A stretch of DNA of 64,000 bases from Psoroptes ovis (taxonomy: Eukaryota > Arthropoda > Arachnida > Sarcoptiformes > Psoroptidae): the NCBI GenBank assembly GCA_002943765.1, contig PQWQ01000006.1, positions 1,860,001 to 1,924,000 on the forward strand, read 5' to 3'. Both the position numbers and the translations under genes were made by a program. Below are positions 10,506-24,040 of the stretch, piece after piece. Below the pieces are notes generated by a model that saw only the letters and a list, made by a program, of their open reading frames with translations, searched no databases and was not told where the DNA came from. Every line of letters starts with the position of its first letter. Position 1 is the stretch's first letter.

Positions 10506-11292
10506 ATGGGTTCAAAGGATGATGAATATGATTATCTTTTTAAAGGTTTGTTGATCTTTTCAAATAATTGAATCGTCAAAATCAGCTTTATTTTTATTAT
10601 GGGTGTTTTTAATTTTTCAAGTGGTCTTGATTGGGGATTCTGGTGTTGGTAAAAGTAATCTATTATCACGTTTTACACGCAATGAATTCAATTTAGAAAG
10701 TAAATCAACGATCGGTGTCGAATTTGCAACGCGTAGTATTCAAGTGGATAATAAAACTATTAAGGCTCAAATATGGGATACTGCTGGACAAGAGAGGTAT
10801 CGTGCAATCACTAGTGCATATTATCGTGGAGCTGTAGGCGCATTATTGGTATATGATATTGCAAAACATTTAACTTATGAAAATGTTGAACGATGGCTCA
10901 AAGAATTACGCGATCATGCCGATCAGAACATTGTGATAATGCTTGTTGGTAATAAAAGTGATCTTCGCCATCTTCGCGCTGTGCCTACTGATGAAGCTCG
11001 AGCTTTTGCAGGTAAATTTAAGTTTATAATGATCATGTTTAATCTAACTCAAGTAATTTTTTCTTGGATTTTAGAACGAAACAATCTTTCGTTTATTGAA
11101 ACATCTGCATTGGATTCTACAAATGTTGAAGCAGCGTTTCAACAGATTCTTACGGAAATCTATCGTATTGTATCACAAAAACAGATGCGCAATGATAATG
11201 TCGAAGATCAATCATCTCCTGATAATATAACACCAGTCACTATTCTGCCAACAGATAATGCTGAACGTAAAAAAAATTGTTGTCAAGTTTAA
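10506..11292 (+). CDS. RAB11: Ras-related GTPase Rab11
   Basis: Exons 10506-10545, 10622-11011 and 11075-11292 encode 215 residues. The N-terminus MGSKDDEYDYLFKVVLIGD is almost diagnostic of Rab11. Nucleotide-binding motifs are complete: GDSGVGKS (18-25), the switch I STIGVEF, WDTAGQE with Gln70, NKSD, and ETSAL. The end KKNCCQV carries a CC-type double geranylgeranylation site. Rab11 runs recycling-endosome and exocytic traffic, with Rip11/FIP proteins and myosin V as usual partners. The introns are 76 and 63 bp; the joins K|V (AAA G|TG) and A|E (GCA G|AA) restore the standard sequence. A candidate 5' leader intron lies upstream. It is full length with nothing unusual beyond a slightly divergent hypervariable tail. 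Confidence 0.97.
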
Positions 11293-14150
11293 TGTATCAA
11301 GAAATTGATTATTTTTATGATTATTTTAAATTTTGATACAAATCAAGATTCGGCAAACATTATTTCTACATAATATTATTATCATATAAAACAAAATGAA
11401 GCAAACCACAATGTTTAGTAAAGAAAATTATCGTCAAAGAATTCAACCAGAAAATCGTCCTTTTTTCTAACAACAATTAAAAGATAACAACTTTAAAATA
11501 CAATACATTGATTATTATTATTATTTTAATTCTGTCCTATATATAAATATTTATACAACATAAATATTCAATATTTTAAATTATTTGCTCTTTCTCTATA
11601 TAAATTGAAAAAAATTAAACCAAATACTGAAAATTTAAATAAAAAAAGAAATTGACTCGATTATTTAGATCAAATGATGTATTGAATAATGTGAAAATAT
11701 AAATGTTTAAAATATTTGAAAAATTTTGATAATAAAAATAACAAAACCAAAATAATTAATCAATAATCCGCAAGTTATTCAACGAACTCATTGGTAAAGA
11801 ATTCCTTTGGTGAATTAGATTAAGATAAAACATTTTTGAGTTAGGAATTCGATTTTTCTATGCTGTTGTTTGTTTATGTTTCAAAATTTGTTTAATCAAA
11901 TGATTTCTGTTTTGATTTGATTTGAACTGATAAAAAAAATGTTTAGTTCAAATAAATTCTTTATTTGGATGTGTGCTTTTAATCTGTATCCGTTTGATAA
12001 TTTTATAACTTTTCATTTTATAAATGTTTTTTCCCATTTAAAAATGTTCAATATGGTGGGTCAATGAACATTTTGTTGATTCGTTTTGTTGTTGTTGTTT
12101 TTTCTGGCTTATTTTGTCAAATTTATTGACATCGACCGGATAAAGCATTAATATTATTTACAATTTGATTATTAAATTTTAAATTCAAATCATGAATCTG
12201 AATCTTGAATGTCTTTTATTTCGTTGTTGATCAAGTTCAATGTCATCATCAATAAACGATAAATGAAATAATTATTATCATTTGAAATCGAAAATGTATT
12301 TAATCCATATGTTATTGGATTTAGTATTTGACATATTCTTCATTAATATTTCACATCATTTGAAGAGAAATGATTACAATATTAATAATAATTTGAATTT
12401 TAACTATTTTATTGGTCGATTTTCTGAGTATCCATTATTGCTACTAGCATCTCAAATGTTATCATCATTGTTTCAGTGTTTTTTTTTTTTGCAATGTTTT
12501 GGTTTGTTTTTATAGAATAATTCAAGTCAGTGCTGATTCGTTATGAAGATATATATATAGCAATGGGCTAAAATGGGAAGATGAACTAAACGAAATCAAA
12601 ACAAAGCAAGAAGAAAAATAATGAAATAATTATTACGAAATAGATTTCGATTGAAATTTTATGAAAATAAAAATGATTTGAATTCAAATCAATCAAATTA
12701 TATCATCATCGTCATGTATAATTCAATATATTTGTAATCAAATTGCAATCATCATTATGATAAATCATCAACAATTACACTGATTTCATATTAATCAATT
12801 ATCAGCAGCAACATGATCATCGATTTAAAACAAAAAATTAATTCGGTTTGAATTTTCATTTTGATTTTTATTTTTGATGCAAGAAAAAATACGAAATTAT
12901 CATCTACAATCGAAGTGGAGAAAATATCGAACCATTTTGAAATTTTTTGAAGATAATTTATTTTTTGTTCATCGTCGACGATGTATGATTGACAATAATA
13001 TCATCATTAAAATCATAAACATCATCGTCATCATAATCATCAATGATTGATCAATAAACAAGCAAAAATCAAAACTGATTGCAGATATGAAAGATTTCAA
13101 TTCGTGAATTGAAAATTTGAAATGAAAATAAAATTTCAAAACGATGCAATCTAAATATAGACAGCAAATTAATTATTTGATTTATTGATGAAATAAATCA
13201 TGATAATTGTAATTATAATTATTTATTTGATTGCTTGTTATAATCAATTTAGAATTTGTTTTTTTCTTGAATTTTTTCGAATAATCAATTTTAGAAACTC
13301 ATCGTGTGAATGTGGTGATGTGCGAAAGAAAATTGCATACAAATTGCGACCAACATCGAGCGACAACGTGTAAATCAATCAAAAATATCAAAATCAAACA
13401 AGTCAATTGATTGATTTAGCTTGATTGATCGTTTACAAATGAATTTTTCGACCAAAAATGTATGTGAAATTATCATTATTTTTAATTCATTCGTATATTT
13501 ATACATGATTAAACATACTTTGACTATTTATATTTATTTATTTGAGAAAAAAATGTCAATTTAACAGAAGATATCTTGGTGATTTATGTAATTATCATTT
13601 TGATTGTGGTCACACAAAAAAGACATTTTGAAATTGAAATTTAAAATTAATTTTTTTCAAAAAATTTAATTTTAAAATAATCAAAACAAATAATATTAAC
13701 GAATGATAATCTCTTTGTGTGTAAATATTTATATATTTATAAATGCATGAATATATCATTGAATGATATGATACATTTGATAATGATATTAATATTTTGA
13801 ACAATTGATAATGATTTTATGGTGAAAATTTTATTTGAAATTTATCATTTTAAAAATGTTTTAAATTTTGAATTTTTTCAACATTTTAAATTTTTCATTT
13901 GTTTCCAATCTGTATGTGTCGGTGTGACGATTTTATTTTATTTTTTATGTTTACTGCAATTTCATCAATGTTCCTGAATATGTTCAAAGAAAAAGAAAAA
14001 ACAAAAATTCAAAAATAAATATGAAATTAAATCAAATTAAATGTTGTTTGTTGTTGTTGACGATGTATTTATTGGATGGTAGCTGTTGAATATTGAATGT
14101 TGAAATCAACATTTATTAATTGTTGATCATGATGATCATTTTGATATGTT

Positions 14151-14181
<31 letters not shown>

Positions 14182-15762
14182 TTGTATCGAAAATATTGAG
14201 ATAAAAGTTGATTGTTACGATATACAAGATCTTCTAGTTTTTTGATTTCCAATTTTTAATATTAATTTAGTTTTTTTTCTGATTTTCCAATATCATTAAA
14301 CTGCAGTTGCAGATGATAATGATGATGATAATTTCTGTATGATATGGTGGTTTGTTGGATTGCAAATGTTTGTGAACTTTGTGAATAAACTAAGATTGAA
14401 AAAAAATTTAATGAAAAATATACTATCAATATTTTACCACTTGTTTTCGAATGTATAGAGTCTTAGACCATTCGAACAAACAAATGGTGATGATGTTGAT
14501 GTTGATGGTGGTGCTCAAAATGATGATGATGATGATATACAGCAAAATAAACTCATCTGTAAATAATATGAAATATGTTTCAAAAACTAGTTTAATTATT
14601 TGTATATTCTGCTAAAAATGTGAAGTGAAACAGAAAAATCATTGAAAAATTTTTCTAAATCTGTTATTATCATCATCATTATCATTCAATGTGATTGACA
14701 TGTCCATCAAATTCGTTCTTTAGTAGTGTGGTTGTATTTGATCATTTCAATTCCTGAATATACCATCATCCTTGATGATCATCAAATATTTCAATGTTCA
14801 ATGTTTTTTAATTTTGGATAAAATTTCATAAAAAATTAGTTGCAGCTTTAATTTTTCAGGTTCCAATTGTATTCGAATACGAATAAAACAAAATTAATTA
14901 TGATCACGAAATTTTATCAATTGTCATTGATGAAAAATTTTTCATCATCATTCCAAACAAATTTACCATCAATATTGATTGATTCATCACCATTTATTGT
15001 TGATAAAATCGATATTTTATAGTAATTAATAAATCAAATACAATGAATTATATCATCAAGATCTATCATTTGAAAATCGTGATTAAATCAATCCAGAATA
15101 TCATATAAAATTTGATATTGATCATCATTAAAAAACATGCAGCGACATCATCATCTATGATCAAAAACATTTGGTTAATGGTAATAAAATAACTTTTTTA
15201 ACAACGATATTTTCTTAGTCATTTTGTACTTTTTGTTGATCAGTTGATGATTCAATCGAAAAAAAATTAGATTTTTTTTCAAATGTATTGTTACAAGTTG
15301 TGTCATTAAAATGACCTAAAAAATGTTTTTTTTTTTCAATTTTTTTTTTGCTTGTCATATTAAAATTATTTTTATGATGATTGTATCTGTTAAATAGATC
15401 CTACGAGATCAAACCATTATTATTATTATCATCATTACTACAATTTGATATTTTTTAATTTCTTAATTGTTTTAAAACAATAAATTCAAATAGATCATGT
15501 TGTCTATGATATTCATCATTAGATTTTGAAAATTTTGATCCAAAATTAATGACTTACAATTATTTTGATTTTGTTTTGAATTTTTATTTTTAAACTGATT
15601 TGATTAATTATGTTTTTTATCCCTTTTATCTCATTTTAAATCCATTTTAGTTTATAATTATTTTGAGAAAATTCATTCTTCATTCGTTTATTGATTTTTT
15701 TTTCATTATTTTTTCAACAAATTTCATTTTTAATTTGATACCCAAACGACAATCATACAACA
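11293..15762. other. Gene-poor stretch between RAB11 and the TFCP2-like gene
   Basis: The first few hundred bases are RAB11 3' UTR. The rest is very AT-rich with many ATC/ATG triplet runs. One GC-richer island at about 13295-13369 is preceded by an acceptor-like ATCAATTTTAG and followed by a donor-like ACGT then GTAAAT; it may be an untranslated 5' exon of the TFCP2-like gene. A TG/TATG microsatellite is listed separately. No RNA gene with recognisable internal boxes was found. Confidence 0.5.
14151..14183 (+). repeat. (TG)n/(TATG)n microsatellite
   Basis: About nine TG repeats run into several TATG repeats. This is simple slippage sequence within the gene-poor stretch. Confidence 0.85.
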
Positions 15763-18700
15763 ATGCTGCGTTTATTTCCATTACGAAGATCATTTTCATT
15801 AGATTTATCACCAGATGATTCAAATTCAAATTTTTTTCTCAATGGAAATGATGATAACAATAATAATAATAGCCAAGATGATCATAATTTGAATAATAAT
15901 AATAGCAATAGCAATAACAATAGCAATAGTAATAATGGTATAAATTATCATCATTTACATCATTTGCATCATCACCATCATCATCATCATCATCGGCCAC
16001 CTACGCCAATTTTTCCGGTAGCATTATCACCTGTTATACAGAATAATAATTTTTATCATCATGCATTTATCAAATTGGTAATAATACTGACGTTGTTAAT
16101 GTTTTTCCATTGAAAATTTTGAAAAATTGATCATTTCATATTTTTCATTCTTTAAAATCTATTCGAAATGTCTTTGTATCCGTTATATTTTCCGTTATAA
16201 TAGTAATTTCAATAATCTTGATAAAAATCTTTTCGTGTATTTGCCATTGTTTTTTTTTCTTGATCCTATTTCTTTCCTATTTTCTTGTCATCAAACTATA
16301 ATTATATTTTTTATACTAAAATTAAAATTTTTTTCTTACATTATTTATTTTTAATTATAGCCAAGTAATGCATCCTCAACAACATCAATAGCATCCTCGA
16401 CGACCACAACAACTCAAACTACACCATCAAAATATTGTTCTTTATCTTTATTGAATGATAATAATAATAAATTATATTCATTAAATAATTCGACAGCTGT
16501 CACAACAACTACAATAACAACAACTGCAACGACAACATCATCTTCCTCACCAATTTCGCCATCATCATCCTTGTCATCATTGTCACCGCAACCTTTAGTA
16601 CGTCCAATAGTATCATCGCGAATAATAAATAGCAATGGAAATAATGAGGATGTTATTGCGATAGTTGATTCTGATGAAGATGATGTTGATGATGGCGATG
16701 GCGATGGTGAAGTAGATGGCAATGATGATGATGAAGTTAATGATAATAATGATGATAATGGTGAAGAGGAAGTGGATGATCAACATCAACAAAATCAACA
16801 CTATAATCATTCACAACATAATCATAATAATCACATGACACCCAATATGAACTCTTCGATGGGTCAATGGAATGTAGAAATTGATGATGCTTTAGCTGCT
16901 GATTTTGATGGCAGTCTATCTGGTTTAGGTATTGAACTTGGAACAGCATCATTCAACATGAGGTCAGTATCACCCAAATAAAAAAAAAACAGTAAACATA
17001 AATATAGAAATATATCTTGTGTTTGAAAATTCATAAATCATTCTTTGACTCATCATATATGAAAATTGAAAATTTAGTTTATTTATATATATAAAATTGA
17101 AGAAAATTGTTCATTTTTCTAGCACATTCAAACATTATATCAACAATCAATAGCAAATTGAAAGAAAGACTTTGATTTGGAGAAAAAATGAGGAATAAAA
17201 TCAACGACACCAACTTCGAATAAATCCGGTTCAATCCGGTCTAATGTTAGTTGATATATCAATATATTTGGTCAACACATACCAATACATATCAAACATT
17301 TTTCTTTAATTTTGGCATAGCATAGCAAATATTATCACTTTCTAGAATGTTATTATTATTATTAATCACAATCAAAGAAATAGATGCAATAATCAATCAA
17401 TGAATCGATTCTCTTTATGAACTATTCAAAACATGGTTCAAAGGTCAATTAATAAATAATAATAATGATTGATGGTTAATCAATCAATTTTTTTTTATTT
17501 GAAATTTCATCGGAAAATTTTCAATCAGGGAAATGGAAATTTTTTTTCCATTTTGTTTGTTTGAAATAAAAAACATTGAATTGAATGGGGAATGAAAATG
17601 TTTTCACTTTCAAAGATAATTTTGTCATCAATTTATTTATAATAATAAAAATTATTATGATTGTTATTAGATTTGATGAAATAGAAATAAATTGAAATTT
17701 TTTCTAAATTTCATTCCATCATCATCATTATTATTATTCATTGATCAATAGATTTGATTTGATTTCTATCTTTTCTACGATATATACTAATTAAATTCTA
17801 TTTTTAATGGCCATGATTAACACACACTCAAACACACACAACTGAATTTAATCCTTACGATTATAATCAAACATAATTAAATTTTTGAATTTTTCATTGA
17901 AAATTTATTATTGAATTTGTTTCATTAATTTTTCCATTCATTTTGTTTTGACCATCATCATTATAATAATTTTCAAAAAATAATCACAGTGAAGCATTGA
18001 TGGCATTACCAAGTCTTTCTTCTTTGAAACATAATAATAATCAAAATCATCATTCACATCATCATCATCATTTGCATCAAAATGATCATCATCCACATCA
18101 ACATCATCATCATCATCTTTTTCATCATCAGCATTATCGTAATCATCATGGGCATCATTCGTCTACTGAAAGCGAAAATGATAATTCGGATGGACAGCAA
18201 AATATATCAGCAAATAATAATAATAACAGTAGCAGCCATAATGTTGTCGGAGGTCAAAATCAATCATTGGCATCCACATCGCAAGAAACTTCGATTCATA
18301 ACAATTTTATCCTAACAACTAGTCTCGCTGCTTCTTTGAAGTTACATCAACATCATAATAATCAGCATCATCAAAATCAACAACAACAAAATCTTCAGCA
18401 TAATAATCATCAACATCATGGTGGTGACCATAATCATTTAACATCGACATTGGTTCATCGTTCCAATAATAATAATGACAATAATCAAGCTAATGATAAT
18501 CGACAGCAAGATGAGAATGATCAGCAGCATATCACAAGTAGTAATAGCAATAATACAAATAATAACAACAATAACAATAGCAGTACAAATACAAATAATC
18601 AAGAGGAAAAACCAGTAGCTGTAGTACATGGAAAGAAAAACCGTTTAGCCGCTTATGATCATAATGATGATGATGATGATGCACTACAACCTACCACAAT

Positions 18701-21183
18701 TAAAAGATTTTGTCTCAATTCTGAAAGAAATAATGGTGACATAAGCAATAATAACATTCATCTATTGATCTCGAATAATTTAATCAATAGCAATAATGAC
18801 CATCATCATCATCTACATCTTCATCATCACCATCAACCACAACATCATTCAAATAATAATGGCCATCAACATCATCAGGAAGGTTTACAATCTCCTGAAA
18901 ATAATCAATCTGCCGCATCATCAGCATCGATTCGACACACTTCTTCCATCACAGAATTACGATCTAATAGCAATAACAATAATAATCATTCGATAGTTAT
19001 CAACAATGATAATAATGAACGATTTAGTCCTCAATTACAGATTGTAGCACAATCAGCAGCTTCTTCACCATCATCATCAACTTCAATATCGATGCCTTCA
19101 TCAACTTTTTTTTCTCACATAATTTCTGCCTCACAATGTTTATCGAATTCGAACAATAATGGTGGCCAAGATAATAATGTTTCTTCAGGTACTGCAGCCA
19201 CTTCAAATCCAACATCATTAATTCATCATATTGATCATCGTTCAAATACTTCAACATCGACTTCAGTTGTTTCCAAACCGAATGAAGCATCAAAATTTCA
19301 ATATGTGTTAGGAGCATCGACATCAATGGCAATAAAAATAAGTGAAGAGACCATGACATATCTTAATCAAGGTTTGTATTATTTGTATTTCACAATCAAT
19401 CGCTCAACCACTCGATCAAATCAAGTGAATGGAAAAAAAATTCAAAAAAAAATTTTATAATCATTATTTTTTATTGTTCCTTGATTTTTTTTCAGGACAA
19501 TCATATGAAATAAAATTGAAAAAAGTTGGAGATTTAAGTGAAATGAAAGGAAAAATGCTTAAAACTATAATTCGTGTTTGTTTCCATGATCGAAGATTAC
19601 AATATATCGAAAAAGAATTAATTGAACAATGGAAAGAACAACGTCCGTCGGAAAGAGTTATTGAAATCGATGTACCGCTCTCTTATGGTATACAGGACAT
19701 CCGTAATGATTTTAAATATGTTAATCGCTCTGAATTTTATTGGGATCCTACTAAAGAAACCGGAGTCTTTATTAGGGTAAATAATTTTAAAAATAGAAAA
19801 AATAGACAATATTTCTAGATATTTCCTTCCTTCCTTTGAAAAAAAAAATTGCAGATTAATTGTATTAGTACAGAGTTTACGCAGAAAAAACACGGCGGTG
19901 AAAAAGGTGTACCTTTCCGTATTTTGATTGAAACATATTCCAAAGATGATCAAACTAATTGTTTACATGCAGCATCATGTCAGGTTAAAGTATTCAAACC
20001 AAAAGGTGCAGATAGAAAACACAAAACTGATCGAGAAAAAATGAATCGCAAACCAATAAATGAGCAAGAAAAATATCAACCATCATTAGATTGTACAGTA
20101 TTCACTGATTGTTCATTGGACACGTTTTCATTGTATAATCTATCATCAAATTCAAATCTGATCATCAACAGTAATGATTTGCTGCAAAATTTTTCAAAAT
20201 CAATCGATTCAGATGAATATATGAATATTATGGAAACAATTAATAAGTCGAAAATATTATCACCAACAATCGCAAAAAACAATAATCCTTTGACAACTAG
20301 TGCGACAACAAATAATTTAATTATTGAAAAACCATCCACAAATAATTCTATTAGCAATTTATTATCGGATATTAGTGAAAATAGTTACGAATTTCCATTT
20401 TCAACATATCAATCGACAACGACAACTTCAGGAACAACAGCAACAACACTCACAGCATTGCCATTATTTTCATCATCGTCAATATCATTGAACAATCATA
20501 GCAATAAGCAAATGTTAACATCGACAACAACATGGAGTGAAACACAAAAATGGCTCAAAGATAATCGATTCGATTCATATATATCAATGTTTGAAAATTT
20601 TTCAGGTGCAGATTTTTTAATGTTAACCAAAGATGATTTAATACAAATTTGTGGTCTAACCGATGGTATACGTTTATATAATTCATTACATTGTAAATGT
20701 ATTAAATCAAAATTATCAATATATGTATGTTGTACATCATCACCATTTTCAACATCATCAACATCAACAACAACAAATTTAGATGAATTGTTTCGTGCCA
20801 TATATTTAGATACATTGACTGTAAATGAGCTGCAATTGAAGATAATAACAACATTATTATCAAACATCAACAACAACAATAATAATAATAACATAAAATG
20901 TACATATTTCAAAAAATTTTGCTTGATTGGACCATCTAATGTCAAAATTTTAATCACTGATGATGTTGTACGTAATCTTCCAGATGAATCATTATATTTG
21001 ATTGAATTTATCAAAGGTAAATGTGATATTGATGAATTTTATTTTATTTTAAAAATAATCTTTTTTTCTTCGTCCTCAGATTATAAAGGAGAATTTAATG
21101 CCATTATGAAGCCATACAATAGCAATAATAACAATCAATTAACTGCCATGATCAATAATAATAATAATATTCATTGTGGATAA
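15763..21183 (+). CDS. TFCP2: Grainyhead/CP2-family transcription factor (TFCP2/UBP1/gemini type), greatly extended
   Basis: Proposed exons are 15763-16077, 16361-16962, 17990-19371, 19496-19776, 19855-21016 and 21080-21183, giving about 1281 residues against roughly 500 in vertebrates. The excess is low-complexity Asn, His, Gln, Ser and Asp. The CP2 subfamily is clear: ADFDGSLSGLGIELG and, across the 1-kb intron, MSEALMALP; then the DNA-binding domain (about 740-940) with FQYVLGAST, YLNQGQSYEI, VCFHDRRLQY, HGGEKGVPFR and KVFKPKGADRKHKTDREKM; a SAM-like domain (about 1085-1150) with ETQKWL and FSGADFLMLTKDDLIQICG; and a C-terminal oligomerisation region. CP2 factors bind DNA as dimers or tetramers in the nucleus. 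The last 63-bp intron keeps frame if retained, so a longer tail is possible. The first exon's start is the least certain part. Confidence 0.9.
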
Positions 21184-21965
21184 TAATAATAATAATGATT
21201 GATGATAATGACCTTATTTTATAATCTGTTTTTTCCATTTTGAATTTTTGATTTTCTTTACAATTAAAATTTACAAATTTATGAGCATATGATTTCAATG
21301 TGTTACAGCCAATATCATCATCAATGATCGATTTTTTTTTTGTATCATTATAATTAGGAGTCCAATTTTTTAAATATGAATTAAAAAAATTATTCTTTAT
21401 TCTCAATAATACATTTCAATGTGTTCTTTTTAATTAATTATAATTTTTGATGATTAAAAAGCGTTTAGTGGCTGAATTTTAGTGATCACAATTTTCAAAA
21501 TATTAAAGTTCACAATTTTTTTCTTTTATTTTTTAAAGTACATTTCTAATATGATTGATGTGATGTCAAGATATGTATGTGTTTTTCTTTAGTGGTAGTA
21601 TTGAGGATGAAAATTCAACATTCAAATAATAATAACTATTATTATAATGATGATAATGATGGAAATTTAACGTAGAATAATCATAAATAAAATAGATAAA
21701 GAAAGAAGAAAAATAATATATTTTGAATAAAAATAAAAACATTCATGTTAATAATATTAATAATTATAATAATTTATGCCATTAATAATTCATTGTGTCA
21801 ATGAAAATTTAATAAAATTCCAAGTGTCTATTATTTTCATATTTCTTTTCTTCAATTTGAATTTATGAATATTTTTTCAAATAATATTTATGTTTAACAT
21901 TTAAAAAATGACTATAATTTATTTTTTTGATTGGAAAACAAGAAAGTCTTGATATATCAAATAAT
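21184..21965. other. Convergent 3' region, TFCP2-like gene / CED-6
   Basis: It contains the two 3' UTRs, tail to tail. Several AATAAA-like hexamers occur on the plus strand around 21685-21730. No other feature was seen. Confidence 0.6.
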
Positions 21966-24040
21966 TCAAGAATCTAAATTGAATCCATCAGCCGATAATC
22001 CTTGACTGAATCCATCCTAATCGTATTTTAAATAATTGAAAAAAAGAAGACAAATTAATTAATGTTTTTACAATTAATTTAAGTATTGAATTTCAATTAC
22101 TTACTCTCATTTCGGCCAATTTTTTATCAATATTATTGATAGCTGAATCTAAATCGGATGAACCATTAAATTGTGGCATACCGAATGGATCACATTCTTT
22201 TTGTATTTGATCAAACGGTTCACAACCAAAAATATCTTTTTCTTGCGATATTATTGCACCAAGTGAATTTTGATCGATTGGACTATTTGTTTTATTTTGA
22301 TTATTATTAATCAAATTGTTCGGTATTAATAATGATGATAATGTTGATGCTGTTGTAAGATTATTAACACTAGAAATATTGGAAGGTTTATCATCAGCTC
22401 TTGGATTGAAATCTTCATCCAATAGATCATGTATTGATTGCAAATTATGGCTATTATTCGATGATAGTAAATTATCATGGTTATTTTTATTCATCAATGC
22501 TGCTGTATTATCATTGCACTCAATATCGACATCAATAAGATTAATTTGTTGATTACTACGATTTTTAGTACTTGAAGGTGGCGGCTGAAGCGGAGGAACT
22601 GTAACCGAATTTAGCGTTGACTTTAATTTATTTGAAGTGGTGACTGATGTATCTTTATTATTATTACCGATTACGTTGACATTATTTTTAGAAAACAAAT
22701 CTACGCCGTTGTTCATTCCATTATTTTTACTATTGCTATTATTATTGTTGTCATTATTATGATTTGAAGGAAAAGAAGCTGTTGATGTTGATGATGATAA
22801 TGGCGATAAAGATGATGACGATAATGAAGATGGTTTTGTATTGTTATCATTATTAACATCAATTGTTGTGTCAGCCACTGATTCATATTTTCTAAGCCTT
22901 TCTTTTAATGATTTATTTTCCTCCTCTAAATGGCATACTTTTTTTTGCAATATAATTAACTGTTTTCGTATCTCTAATTCTCGTCCGGATGTTTCAATAA
23001 ATTTTGCATATGCTAAATCAAATGCTTGTCCAATCGTTAATATAATTTCTTCACTCATTTTTTCTGACATAAATACAAAACAAAGATGTTTGTCCGTATC
23101 TGTGTCTTTGGCAATAAAACTAAAAAATTTTTTTTCATTTTTATCATCAGCACAATAAGATATCCTATGTAATGGAAATTGGCAATAGATTTTCTTTGAT
23201 TTAGGTTCCTGTATGGCCACACCATTAACTGATATTGTCAATTCAACTTTGGGAATTTTTTGTCCTTCAGATTTCTTTAATGGTTGAATAAATTTCAATT
23301 TATTAATACTTTCTTTAACTACATCGATGCCTTTTGGTTGATTAACTTCTACATTGCCAAAATACTGCATATGTTTGCAACAAAAAAGAAAAAAAATGGA
23401 TAAACATAAGATATCATTGATTATTACAAAAGTCTTTTTTATTTTGTTTATTAATGAATTGGGAAAATGGTTAAATTCTAATGATAATGATATTAAACGA
23501 AAATAATCATAATCAAATTGATCATTATTGAATATTAATCGTTAAATTAAAAGACGATTAACGATTCCTAAAAAAAACTAATTGAATTCTTAAACAAAAC
23601 AGCAAAGAAAATTAAGAAAATTTCAAAATTTTCAATCAAAACTTCAAAAGAATGTTGTTTTTCCTATTCAATGTGTGAATTGTGTTAATTTATGTTTATT
23701 TGAGAAAATAAAAATTTTCAATGATGAAGATTACCTTGACTAAATATGCTATGTGTCCATTTTGTAATGTTGCTGGAGGATGAATCCATAGTTTTTGTTG
23801 CGTAGATGATGATGTCGATGATGATGATTGCTGTTGTTGTTGGCTTGATAATGACAATGAAGATAATGATGATGAATGTTTATTTGATTTTCCACTATTA
23901 TTATTATTCAATATTCCATTATTTTCACCATTCGTTGAATTACCAAATGTACCGTTAACACTATCAGTACTATTTGTCATTTTACTGGCACCACCATTAT
24001 GTGGCCATTTAAATAGCGATGCATTTTTTATCATTTTCAT
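21966..24040 (-). CDS. ced-6: CED-6/GULP1 engulfment adaptor
   Basis: Minus-strand exons 23735-24040, 22105-23364 and 21966-22016, all phase 0, give 538 residues. The PTB domain (about 85-235) begins KLWIHPPATLQNG, crosses the first intron at AYLVK|YFGNVEV, and holds QPKGIDVVKESINKLKF, KKSEGQKIPKVELTI, HRISYCADD and LTIGQAFDLAY. A leucine-rich coiled coil (ELEIRKQLIILQKKV onward) follows, then a long Ser/Asn region and an endocytic-adaptor-like DIFGCEPFD and DPFG segment. The tiny last exon (16 codons, DGFSQGLSADGFNLDS) was found by matching the GULP1 C-terminus after a GTAAGT donor. The adaptor links scavenger receptors such as Draper/MEGF10/LRP1 to corpse engulfment. The ATG directly follows a CTCATTAG acceptor-like site, so an upstream leader exon is likely. 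Confidence 0.95.

Noticed and set aside
14460..14530. GAT/GGT triplet arrays as CRISPR- or satellite-like repeats
   Set aside because: Irregular low-complexity triplets without spacers or a fixed unit; CRISPR is not expected in an animal nuclear genome.
16414..16722. 102-residue minus-strand Ser/Pro/Val frame
   Set aside because: Antisense of ACA/TCA and GAT repeats in the TFCP2-like exon 2.
20496..21014. 172-residue minus-strand frame
   Set aside because: Antisense of the SAM-like domain exon of the TFCP2-like gene, which is firmly identified.
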